Under the pieces are notes generated by a model. It was not told where the DNA came from and made no database searches. It saw only the letters and a list, made by a program, of their open reading frames with translations. The position numbers and the translations under genes are program-made. DNA of 64,000 nucleotides from DATILI01 sp035476635 (GTDB lineage Bacteria > Pseudomonadota > Gammaproteobacteria > Burkholderiales > Burkholderiaceae_C), in NCBI GenBank assembly GCA_035476635.1, contig DATILI010000249.1, positions 24,929 to 88,928 on the forward strand. Reading direction: 5' to 3'. This document shows, piece after piece, positions 43,542 to 51,296 of the stretch; the first letter of the stretch is position 1; the number at the start of each line of letters is the position of its first letter.

Positions 43542-44000
43542 GTGATCGACAAGCGTTTCATCGGGCGTGCGCTGGCGCCGTTTTCAGTGCCGGTGGAAGC
43601 CGGCCGCCTGCGGTTCTTCGCGAAAGCGACGAGCCAGCCGGATCCGGCGTATTTCGACGAAGGGGCCGCTCGCGCCGCGGGGCATTCCGCATTGCCCGTG
43701 CCGCCGACCTTCTTCTTCTGCCTGGAGATGGAAGGGCCCAACCCGGCCGCCGTGCGCGAGCTGCTGGGGCTGGATTACCGTTTCCTGCTTCATGGAGAGC
43801 AGGGGTTCCAGTATCACGCGATGGCCTACGCGGGCGATGTGCTCACCTTCGAGCCACGCATCGAGGACATCTGGGACAAGAAGGGCGGCGCGCTCGAGTT
43901 CGTGGCGCGCGCCACGCGCGTGAGCAACCAGGCGGGCACGCACGTCGCCGACCTGCGATTCGTGTCCGTCGTGCGCCATCCGGCGGGGGCACGCGCATGA
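43542..44000 (+). CDS. MaoC-type dehydratase, N-terminal-like subunit (FAS1-like)
   Basis: About 152 residues from GTG 43542. FIGRALAPFSVPVEAGRLRFFAKA, YFDEGAARAAGHSALPVPPT and LHGEQGFQYHAMAYAGD match the non-catalytic half of two-subunit hot-dog hydratases. It overlaps the catalytic MaoC partner by 4 nt, so a heterodimeric 2-enoyl-CoA hydratase is likely. Such split hydratases handle bulky acyl-CoAs (for example ChsH1/H2 or HtdXY-like enzymes). Confidence 0.85.
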   Translation: MIDKRFIGRALAPFSVPVEAGRLRFFAKATSQPDPAYFDEGAARAAGHSALPVPPTFFFCLEMEGPNPAAVRELLGLDYRFLLHGEQGFQYHAMAYAGDVLTFEPRIEDIWDKKGGALEFVARATRVSNQAGTHVADLRFVSVVRHPAGARA

Positions 44001-44425
44001 CGGCATTGGAATCCTTGCAAGTTGGGGCTGAACTGCCGGCCTTCGAGCCGGAGCCCGTCTCGCGGCTGGCACTGGCGCTCTACTGCGGCGCGTCCGGGGA
44101 TCACAACCCCATTCACGTGGACGTCGACTACGCCCGTACGGTCGGCATGCAGGACGTCATCGCCCACGGCATGCTCTCCATGGCCTGGCTGGGCCATGTG
44201 CTCACGCGCTGGGTTCCCCAGCGGGCGATCCGCAGCCTGAACGTCCGGTTCGCGGCGATCACACGGGTGGGTGAGCGCATCCGCTGCAGCGGGCGCGTTG
44301 TCGAAATCATGGAGCAGGCGCCGGAGCGCCTGGCCCGCGTGGCCCTCACCAGCACCAACGAGCAGGGCGAGGTCAAGCTAGAAGGTGAGGCGCTGGTCTC
44401 GCTGCAACCCGTGGAGACCTCATGA
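43997..44425 (+). CDS. MaoC-type dehydratase, catalytic subunit
   Basis: 142 residues, single hot-dog fold. The hydratase 2 motif is visible: YCGASGDHNPIHVDVDYAR with the catalytic Asp/His pair, then VIAHGMLSMAWLG. It should form a hydratase with the preceding subunit, adding water to a 2-enoyl-CoA to give a 3-hydroxyacyl-CoA, which the SDR at 45248 could oxidise. Overlaps the enoyl-CoA hydratase gene by 4 nt. Confidence 0.88.
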   Translation: MTALESLQVGAELPAFEPEPVSRLALALYCGASGDHNPIHVDVDYARTVGMQDVIAHGMLSMAWLGHVLTRWVPQRAIRSLNVRFAAITRVGERIRCSGRVVEIMEQAPERLARVALTSTNEQGEVKLEGEALVSLQPVETS

Positions 44426-45216
44426 GCGAACACCGTAGCGTGCTGTTCGACGTCCAGGAAGGCGTCGCCGAGCTGACCCTGAACCATCCGGAGCGCCGCA
44501 ACGCGCTCGACCCCTCGATGCGGGCGCAACTGGCGCAAGCCGTCAGTGTCATCCGGAACGACCGAAGCGTGCGAGCAGTGATTCTTGCCGGCTCCGGCGG
44601 CCACTTCTGTGCCGGGGGAGACCTGCGCGCGCTCGCCGGCGCCGGCCTGGACAACGAGGGCTGGTTGCAGCGCTTCCAGGACATGAACGACTGGGTGCGC
44701 GACCTGATCTCGATCGACCGGCCGGTGGTCGCTGCCGTGGACGGCATGGCGACGGGCGCCGGCCTGAGCCTCGCCCTCACGGCGGACCTCGTGCTCGCCA
44801 CGCCGCGCGCGCGCTTCAGTGCGTCGTTCCTGCGCGTGGGCCTGGTGCCCGACTGCGGCTGTCTGTACACGCTGCCACGGGTGGTCGGCGTGCAGCGGGC
44901 CAAGGAGCTGATGCTGTCGGCCCGCGAGTTCGGGGCCGAAGAGGCGCAGCGCCTGGGCATCGTCATGGAAATCGTCGCTGCCGATGCACTGCTCGCGCGC
45001 GCCCGGGCGATCGCCCGCAGCTTCGTCCAGGCGTCACCGGCCGCGGTGAGCATGATCAAGCGCAACCTGGCGCCGCAGGGCGGCGAACTGGCCGCGCTGC
45101 TGGACGCCGAGGCGCAGGCGCAGGCCATGGCCATGGGCACCCCCGGCCATCGTACCGCCGTTAATCGCCTGCTGGAAAAGCAGGCACCCCCTTACAACTG
45201 GCCCGCCGCGACATGA
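44422..45216 (+). CDS. Enoyl-CoA hydratase/isomerase (PaaG-like)
   Basis: 264 residues. Crotonase motifs: NHPERRNALD, GHFCAGGDLRALAG, AVDGMATGAGLSLALTADLV. The active-site segment reads RFSASFLRVGLVPDCGCLYTLP: the first catalytic Glu is absent and an Asp is present, as in PaaG-type delta3-delta2 isomerases. It probably shifts a double bond rather than hydrating, leaving hydration to the MaoC pair (inference). Confidence 0.87.
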   Translation: MSEHRSVLFDVQEGVAELTLNHPERRNALDPSMRAQLAQAVSVIRNDRSVRAVILAGSGGHFCAGGDLRALAGAGLDNEGWLQRFQDMNDWVRDLISIDRPVVAAVDGMATGAGLSLALTADLVLATPRARFSASFLRVGLVPDCGCLYTLPRVVGVQRAKELMLSAREFGAEEAQRLGIVMEIVAADALLARARAIARSFVQASPAAVSMIKRNLAPQGGELAALLDAEAQAQAMAMGTPGHRTAVNRLLEKQAPPYNWPAAT

Positions 45217-45247
45217 CCGCGGCCGCGGCAAACAGAGGAGCAATCAC

Positions 45248-46192
45248 ATGAACAGCACACAGGCAGCGCCGGCGAACGCCGAGGGCATTTTGCAAGGCAA
45301 GGTGGCCGTGGTCACGGGCGCGGGCGGCGGCATCGGCCGCGACATCGCCCTGGCCATGGCGCGTGAAGGCGCCCGGGTGGTGGTGAACGACATCGGCGCG
45401 TCCCTCCAGGGTGAAGGCCGCGACGCCGGGCCCGCCCAGGCCGTCGTGGATGAGATCAAGGCGCTGGGCGGCCAGGCCGTGGCCAACACCGACAGCGTGG
45501 CCGATCCAGCCGCCGGCCGGCGCATGGTCGAGAGTGCGGTCGACACCTTCGGCCGACTGGACATCGTCGTCAACAACGCGGGCATCCTGCGTGACGGCTT
45601 CTTCCACAAGATGGCGGACGACCAGTGGGACGCCGTCATCAAGGTGCACCTGTACGGCAGCTACCACGTGAGCCGTGCGGCAGCCAACCACTTCAAGGAG
45701 CAGGAGTCCGGCTGCTTTGTGCACATGACTTCGACCTCGGGGCTGATCGGCGAGATCGGGCAGGCGAACTACGCGGCCGCGAAGATGGGCATCGCCGCGC
45801 TGTCCAAGTCGATCGCGCTGGACATGCGCAAGTTCAACGTGCGCTCCAACTGCATCGCGCCGTTCGCGTTCAGCCGGATGATCGCTTCGATGCCCACGGA
45901 CACCCCCGAGCAGCAGGCACGGGTCAACCGCCTAAAGGAAATGACGCCCGCGAAGATCGCGCCGCTGGCGGTGTGCCTGGCCAGTGATCTCGCGGCCGAC
46001 ACCACGGGGCAGATATTCGCCGTGCGCAACAACGAGATCTTCCTCATGAGCCAGCCGCGGCCGGTGCGCTCGGTCCATCGGGGGGAGGGGTGGACACCCC
46101 GATCCGTGGCCGATCACGCGCTGCCAGCGCTGCGGGCGCAGTACCACAGCCTGGACCGTTCGGGCGACGTGTTCCGCTGGGATCCGATCTGA
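45248..46192 (+). CDS. SDR family 3-hydroxyacyl-CoA dehydrogenase (MFE-2 type)
   Basis: 314 residues. TGAGGGIGRDIALAMAREGA, then VVNDIGASLQGEG, a loop typical of the dehydrogenase part of multifunctional enzyme type 2 (HSD17B4), NNAGILRDGFFHKM and YAAAKMGIAAL. It would oxidise the 3-hydroxyacyl-CoA made by the MaoC pair, giving the 3-keto substrate of the thiolase at 42338. The C-terminal 40 residues lie outside the fold. AGAGGAG precedes the ATG. Confidence 0.9.
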   Translation: MNSTQAAPANAEGILQGKVAVVTGAGGGIGRDIALAMAREGARVVVNDIGASLQGEGRDAGPAQAVVDEIKALGGQAVANTDSVADPAAGRRMVESAVDTFGRLDIVVNNAGILRDGFFHKMADDQWDAVIKVHLYGSYHVSRAAANHFKEQESGCFVHMTSTSGLIGEIGQANYAAAKMGIAALSKSIALDMRKFNVRSNCIAPFAFSRMIASMPTDTPEQQARVNRLKEMTPAKIAPLAVCLASDLAADTTGQIFAVRNNEIFLMSQPRPVRSVHRGEGWTPRSVADHALPALRAQYHSLDRSGDVFRWDPI

Positions 46193-46203
46193 CAGGCACT
46201 GCC

Positions 46204-47016
46204 ATGAAACGCGAAGCGCCTCGTGAACCTTTGCTGCACATCGACGGCGTGACGGTGCGCTTCGGCGGCATTGTCGCTCTCGACGGTGTCTCGTTCAGTG
46301 TCCAGCGCCGACAGATCTGCGGCGTGATCGGCCCCAATGGCGCCGGCAAGAGCACCTTGTTCAACTGCCTGTCGGGGCTCTACCCCTGGCAGGCGGGCGC
46401 CATCAAGTTCGATGGGCACTCCCTGGTGCGCATGCCCAGTCATCGCCGGGCGGCGCTCGGCATCGGCCGCACCTTCCAGAACCTGGCACTGTTCGGCTCG
46501 ATGAGCGTGCGTGAGAACGTGCTCGTCGGCACCTACGCGCACCACCACGCCGGCTTCCTGCTGGACGCCATCGGGGGCAAGCGCACACGAAGAACGGAGA
46601 AGGAGGCGGCTGAGCGGGCCGACGCGGCCATCGAGCTGCTGTCGCTGCAGGCTGTGGTGGAGCGTCCTGTCGCCGCGCTGCCCTTCGGCACGCAGAAGCG
46701 GGTGGAGATGGCGCGTGCGCTGGCCTGCGAGCCCTCGCTGCTGCTGCTGGATGAGCCGGCCTGCGGCCTGAATCACGAGGAGCTCGAGAGCCTGGGCGAG
46801 TTGATCGTGTCCCTGCGGGACAAGTTGTCGCTCGCCGTGCTGCTGGTCGAACATCACATGGGACTCGTCATGGGAATTTCGGACAAGGTGGTCGCGTTGA
46901 ACTTCGGGCGGCATATCGCCGAAGGCACGCCGGAGCAGGTGCGCCGGCATCCGGATGTGATCAGTGCCTACCTGGGCGAGCAGGTTCATGGAGCGACTGA
47001 TGGCCAAGTTGCTTGA
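46204..47016 (+). CDS. livG: Branched-chain-type ABC transporter ATPase (LivG)
   Basis: 270 residues from ATG 46204. Walker A GPNGAGKST near residue 42, Walker B LLLLDEPACGLN near 180 and a signature region ALPFGTQKRVEMARAL, as in LivG proteins. The MGISDKVVALNFGRHIAEG end is typical. It powers, with LivF, the permease LivHM. The binding protein is probably the one at 37303. It overlaps the LivF gene start by 17 nt. Confidence 0.9.
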   Translation: MKREAPREPLLHIDGVTVRFGGIVALDGVSFSVQRRQICGVIGPNGAGKSTLFNCLSGLYPWQAGAIKFDGHSLVRMPSHRRAALGIGRTFQNLALFGSMSVRENVLVGTYAHHHAGFLLDAIGGKRTRRTEKEAAERADAAIELLSLQAVVERPVAALPFGTQKRVEMARALACEPSLLLLDEPACGLNHEELESLGELIVSLRDKLSLAVLLVEHHMGLVMGISDKVVALNFGRHIAEGTPEQVRRHPDVISAYLGEQVHGATDGQVA

Positions 47017-47716
47017 AGCCAAGGGCCTGCGGGCCTTCTACGGCCCTGTCGCCGTGCTCCACGGGATCGATCTCGATGTGCAGCACGGTGAAGTCTGTGC
47101 GCTGCTAGGCGCCAATGGCGCCGGCAAGACGACGACGCTGCGGTCCCTGTGCCGGACCAAGGTGCGGACCGAGGGCAGCGTGAGCCTCGCCGGGGAGTCC
47201 ATTGAGCGCAAGACGACGGAGCAGATCGCCGCCCTCGGGGTCGGCCACGTGCCCGACGGTCGCGGCACTTTCCTCGGTCTGACCGTGGAGGAGAACCTGC
47301 GGCTGGGCGGCTACACGCGGGCCGACCGCGACGGCATCATGGCCGACCTGGCGCGGATGTACGGCTACTTCCCGCGCCTGCAGGAGCGGCGGCGCCAGCA
47401 GGCGGGGACGCTGTCCGGTGGCGAGCAGCAGATGCTTGCCATCTCGCGGGCGCTGATGGCGCGGCCTCGCCTGTTGCTGCTGGACGAGCCCTCTTTCGGC
47501 TTGGCGCCCCTGGTCGTGCGCGAGATCTTCGGCATCCTCGCCAAGATCAACCGCGAAGAGGCCGTGGGCATCCTGCTCGTGGAGCAGAATGCGCGGCTCG
47601 CGCTGGAACTGGCGCAGCGGGCCTACCTGCTCGAGGGCGGCCGCATCGTGGCGCATGGTTCTAGCGAGCAGATGCAACAGGACGACGCCGTGCGCCGCGC
47701 CTATTTGGGGGATTGA
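47000..47716 (+). CDS. livF: Branched-chain-type ABC transporter ATPase (LivF)
   Basis: 238 residues from ATG 47000, preceded by GGAG within the end of livG; ATG 46988 is the alternative. Walker A GANGAGKTT, signature LSGGEQQMLAISRALMARP, Walker B LLLLDEPSFGLAP, and the LivF-typical EQNARLALELAQRAYLLEGG. Second ATPase of the importer; the permease gene follows 1 nt after its stop. Confidence 0.92.
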   Translation: MAKLLEAKGLRAFYGPVAVLHGIDLDVQHGEVCALLGANGAGKTTTLRSLCRTKVRTEGSVSLAGESIERKTTEQIAALGVGHVPDGRGTFLGLTVEENLRLGGYTRADRDGIMADLARMYGYFPRLQERRRQQAGTLSGGEQQMLAISRALMARPRLLLLDEPSFGLAPLVVREIFGILAKINREEAVGILLVEQNARLALELAQRAYLLEGGRIVAHGSSEQMQQDDAVRRAYLGD

Positions 47717-47717
47717 A

Positions 47718-48590
47718 ATGGAAGCATTCCTGCATCAACTCGCCGCGGGGGTGGCGGCCGGCAGCCTGTACGCCGGCATGGCGCTCGCGCTGGTGATGAT
47801 CTACCAGGCCACCCACCACATCAACTTTGCCCAAGGGGAGATGGCCACCTTCTCGGCCTTCATCGCCTGGGCCATGCTCCAGGCAGGCTGGCCCTATGGG
47901 CTGGCCTTCGCGGCCACGGTGCTGCTGTCGTTCGCGCTGGGTGCGGCCGTGCAGTTTGCCATCGTGAGGCCGCTGGAGAAGGCGCCCGAGCTGAGCGTGG
48001 TGGTGGTCTTCATCGGCTTGCTGGTGGTCTTCCACAGCCTGGCGGGTTTGCTGTTCGGCTACGACGTCAAGCGCTTTCCGAGCCCGTTCCCGGCCGACGC
48101 CTGGTTCGGCTCCGCACTGCTCGGTGCGCATCAAGTGGGCGCCATGGCGGTCACGCTGGCGCTGGTGGCCATGCTGTTCGCGTTCCTGCGGCTGACACCG
48201 TTGGGCCTGGCCATGCGCGCGGCCGCCGAAAACCCCGATTCGGCCCGGCTGCTCGGTGTGCCGGTCAGCCGCATGTTGATGCTTGGGTGGGGCCTGGCGG
48301 GAGCGATCGGCGCGGTGGCCGGCGTGATGGTGGCGCCCACGTTGTTCCTCGACCCCAACATGATGAGCGGGGTGCTGCTCTACGCATTTGCCGGCGCGCT
48401 CCTGGGCGGGATCAACAACCCCGTCGGAGCCGTCGTCGGCGGCCTCGTGGTGGGCGTCGCCGAGAACCTGGCCGGAACCTACGTGATCGGCACGGAGCTC
48501 AAGCTGCCGCTGGCCCTGGCACTGATCGTGACGGTGCTGGTGTTCCGGCCCGCGGGCCTGATGGGCCACGTGGTGGTGAAGCGTGTCTGA
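47718..48590 (+). CDS. livH: Branched-chain-type ABC transporter permease (LivH)
   Basis: 290 residues, strongly hydrophobic with about eight membrane segments. QATHHINFAQGEMATFSAF is the LivH signature near the N-terminus, and MRAAAENPDSARLLGVPVSR is the cytoplasmic loop that contacts the ATPase. GALLGGINNPVGAVVGGLVVG near the C-terminus completes the pattern. Forms the membrane channel with LivM. Confidence 0.92.
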   Translation: MEAFLHQLAAGVAAGSLYAGMALALVMIYQATHHINFAQGEMATFSAFIAWAMLQAGWPYGLAFAATVLLSFALGAAVQFAIVRPLEKAPELSVVVVFIGLLVVFHSLAGLLFGYDVKRFPSPFPADAWFGSALLGAHQVGAMAVTLALVAMLFAFLRLTPLGLAMRAAAENPDSARLLGVPVSRMLMLGWGLAGAIGAVAGVMVAPTLFLDPNMMSGVLLYAFAGALLGGINNPVGAVVGGLVVGVAENLAGTYVIGTELKLPLALALIVTVLVFRPAGLMGHVVVKRV

Positions 48591-48668
48591 TGTCGCCCCC
48601 ACGCTCCGCTGCCCCCCAAGAGGGCGCTTTTGCTTAGGGGCGGCGCGTCGTCAACAAGGAGATCGAAC

Positions 48669-49658
48669 ATGAGTGCTATTCCTCCCGTCCTGGAGGCGCC
48701 GCAAGCCGCAGGGAGCGTGCCGGCCGATGCGAGACGCTTTCGCCCGCACCTGATCATCACGCTGGTGGTACTGGCCCTGTCCGTGACCCTGCTGGCGAAG
48801 GGCTACCAGCTGTTCCAGGCGACGATGGTCGTGAGCTATGCGATCGCGCTTCTGGGCCTGAACCTGCTGACGGGTTACAACGGCCAGATATCGCTCGGGC
48901 ACGGCGCGTTCTATGCCGTCGGCGCCTACGCCACGGCCATCCTGCTCGACCGGTATGGCGTACCGTACTGGCTGTGCGTGCCGATCTCCGGCTTTACCGC
49001 GCTTGTGGTGGGCTATCTGTTCGGCCGGCCGGCCCTGCGCCTGGAGGGGCTGTACCTGGCACTCGCCACTTTCGCGCTCGGCATCGCCGCGCCGCAGTTG
49101 CTGAAGTCCAGGTACTTCGAGCCGTGGACGGGCGGGTCCAGCGGCATCGTGCTGACCAAGCCTGAGGCCCCGTTCGGGATCCCGCTGGATGCCGACCAGT
49201 GGTTCTACCTGTTCTCCCTGGCGGTGGGCTTGCTGATGCTCTTGATCGCCCGCAATCTCGTCACGGGCGGCAGCGGGCGCGCGATGCGCGCGATGAGGGA
49301 TCATCCGCTTGCGGCCGAGGCCATCGGGGTCCCGGGCAGCCACTGCAAGTCGGTGACTTTCGGCATCTCTGCGGGGTTCACCGGCGTGGCCGGGTCCCTC
49401 TTCGCCGTCGCGGTCCAGTTCGTGTCGCCGGACACCTTCGGCATGTTCCTGTCGATCTCGCTGCTGGTGGGCATCGTGGTCGGCGGCGTCGGCACCCTCT
49501 GGGGTGCGCTGTACGGGGCCGTCTTCATCATGTTCGTCCCCGACCTGGCCGAGAAGGTGTCCAAGGCGGCGCCGTGGCTGGTCTACGGTGTGGTGCTGAT
49601 CGTCTTCGTGTACCTGCTGCCGGGAGGTTTTGCCCGGCTGCTGCGCCGCCGGGCCTGA
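48669..49658 (+). CDS. livM: Branched-chain-type ABC transporter permease (LivM)
   Basis: 329 residues from ATG 48669 (AAGGAGATCGAAC upstream). Membrane protein with LLTGYNGQISLGHGAFYAVG, the LivM signature, RAMRAMRDHPLAAEAIGVPG in the ATPase-contact loop and IVVGGVGTLWGALYGAVF near the end. Last gene of the plus-strand operon; it converges on the GMC gene with only 12 nt between, without a visible terminator. Confidence 0.92.
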   Translation: MSAIPPVLEAPQAAGSVPADARRFRPHLIITLVVLALSVTLLAKGYQLFQATMVVSYAIALLGLNLLTGYNGQISLGHGAFYAVGAYATAILLDRYGVPYWLCVPISGFTALVVGYLFGRPALRLEGLYLALATFALGIAAPQLLKSRYFEPWTGGSSGIVLTKPEAPFGIPLDADQWFYLFSLAVGLLMLLIARNLVTGGSGRAMRAMRDHPLAAEAIGVPGSHCKSVTFGISAGFTGVAGSLFAVAVQFVSPDTFGMFLSISLLVGIVVGGVGTLWGALYGAVFIMFVPDLAEKVSKAAPWLVYGVVLIVFVYLLPGGFARLLRRRA

Positions 49659-49670
49659 TCCTTCACCCGT

Positions 49671-51296
49671 TCATCTCACACCCCTGGCTGCATCGGCGCG
49701 GATCATGTCGGCCGCCTTCTCACCGATCATGACTGTGGGTGCGTTGGTATTGCCCCCCACGAGCGTGGGCATGATCGAAGCGTCCGCAACGCGCAGGCCG
49801 CTCATTCCGTGCACGAGCAGCCTGGCATCGACGACGGCGCCGGCATCGTGGGCCGGGCCCATCTTGCAGGTGCCCACTGGGTGGTACTGCGAGTCGGAGC
49901 GCCGGCGGATGTCGGCTTCGAGCTGGGCGTCGTCGCCCGAACGCACTGGATAGAGCATGCGCCGGCCGCGAAACGGCGCCAGGGGGCTGTCACCGAGGAT
50001 GGATTGCATCAGGCGCGCACCCTTGAGCAACAATGCCATGTCGTCTGCATGGCTGAAGAATGCGGGGTCGATCACGGGGGCGGCACGCGGATCGTGGGAA
50101 GCCAGGCCGACGCTGCCGCGGCTGCGGGGCCGCAGCACCGACACGTGGCAGCTGAAACCGTGGCCCAGGTGCATCTTGCGCGCGTGATCGTCCACGATGG
50201 CCACGGCGAAGATCAGCTGCAGGTCGGGCACCGCCACGTCGGGTCGGGAGCGCACAAAGGCCCCGGACTCGGCAAACGGGCTGGTGATGAGCCCGGTGCG
50301 CTGGCGCCGCCATTCGAGCACTGCCTTCGCGACCCGAGCGAAGCCGCGCAGTGACACCCCGAAGGTTGGCGTGTCGCTGCGGGCCAGCCAGGTCTGCGCG
50401 TAGTCGATGTGATCCTGCAGGTTCTGGCCGACGCCGGGCAACGCGTGCAAAACCGGAATGCCAAGGCGCTGCAATGCGGCCCCGGGGCCCACGCCCGAGA
50501 GCATCAGCAGCTGCGGTGAGCCGAAGGCGCCGCCGCAGACGATGACCTCGCGGCGCGCGCGCACGGTGTGCGTCTGGCCGCCCTTCAGGAACTCGACGCC
50601 GACGGCCCGCCGTCCCTCGAAGCAGATGCGCGAGGCGGTCGTCCCGGTTTCGACGTGCAGGTTGGGCCGGCCGCGCTGCGGTGCCAGGTAGGCGCTGGCG
50701 GCGCTGCAGCGCTCGCCGTTCTTTTGCGTCACCTGGTAGCGGAAGCTGCCGAACTGCTCGGCGCCGTTGTAGTCCTCGTTGTGAGGCAGGCCGTGGTTCG
50801 CCGCTGCCTGGAGGAAGGCGCGGTTGATCGGGCTGGGGCTGCGCAGGTCTGCGACGTTGAGCGGACCGCCCCGGCCGTGAAAGCCATCGGGCCCGAAGCG
50901 CTCGTTGTTCTCCGAGCGCCGGAACAAGGGCAGCACCTCGTCGTACGACCAGCCCTCGTTGCCGAGCCCGGCCCAATGGTCGTAGTCCCAGCGATGGCCA
51001 CGTACGTACAGCATGGCGTTGATCGAGCTGGAGCCGCCCAGCACCTTGCCGCGCGGCTGGTAGCCGCGCCGGCCGTCCAGCCCAGGTTGCGGCACGGTCT
51101 CGTAGGCATAGTTGTTCAGCCGGGTCGGCACCATGGCAACCACGCCGGCAGGCGCACGGATCAGGACGCTGTCATCGGGTCCACCGGCTTCCAGCAGGCA
51201 GACGCTCGTCCTGCCGTCCTCGCTCAGCCGCGAAGCGATCACGCATCCCGCCGCACCGCCGCCTACCACCACGTAGTCGAAGTCTTTGGGGCTCAT
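49671..51296 (-). CDS. GMC family alcohol dehydrogenase/oxidase (AlkJ/choline dehydrogenase-like)
   Basis: 541 residues. N-terminal FAD motif VVVGGGAAGCVIASRLSEDG, GMC signature 1 RGKVLGGSSSINAMLYVRG, signature 2 GAFGSPQLLMLSGVGP and the catalytic His in YHPVGTCKMG; the end is NTNAPTVMIGEKAADMI. It oxidises primary alcohols, with electrons probably passed to quinone as in AlkJ. It overlaps the aldehyde dehydrogenase stop by 4 nt, so alcohol-to-aldehyde-to-acid oxidation is co-expressed. Confidence 0.9.
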   Translation of the reverse strand: MSPKDFDYVVVGGGAAGCVIASRLSEDGRTSVCLLEAGGPDDSVLIRAPAGVVAMVPTRLNNYAYETVPQPGLDGRRGYQPRGKVLGGSSSINAMLYVRGHRWDYDHWAGLGNEGWSYDEVLPLFRRSENNERFGPDGFHGRGGPLNVADLRSPSPINRAFLQAAANHGLPHNEDYNGAEQFGSFRYQVTQKNGERCSAASAYLAPQRGRPNLHVETGTTASRICFEGRRAVGVEFLKGGQTHTVRARREVIVCGGAFGSPQLLMLSGVGPGAALQRLGIPVLHALPGVGQNLQDHIDYAQTWLARSDTPTFGVSLRGFARVAKAVLEWRRQRTGLITSPFAESGAFVRSRPDVAVPDLQLIFAVAIVDDHARKMHLGHGFSCHVSVLRPRSRGSVGLASHDPRAAPVIDPAFFSHADDMALLLKGARLMQSILGDSPLAPFRGRRMLYPVRSGDDAQLEADIRRRSDSQYHPVGTCKMGPAHDAGAVVDARLLVHGMSGLRVADASIMPTLVGGNTNAPTVMIGEKAADMIRADAARGVR

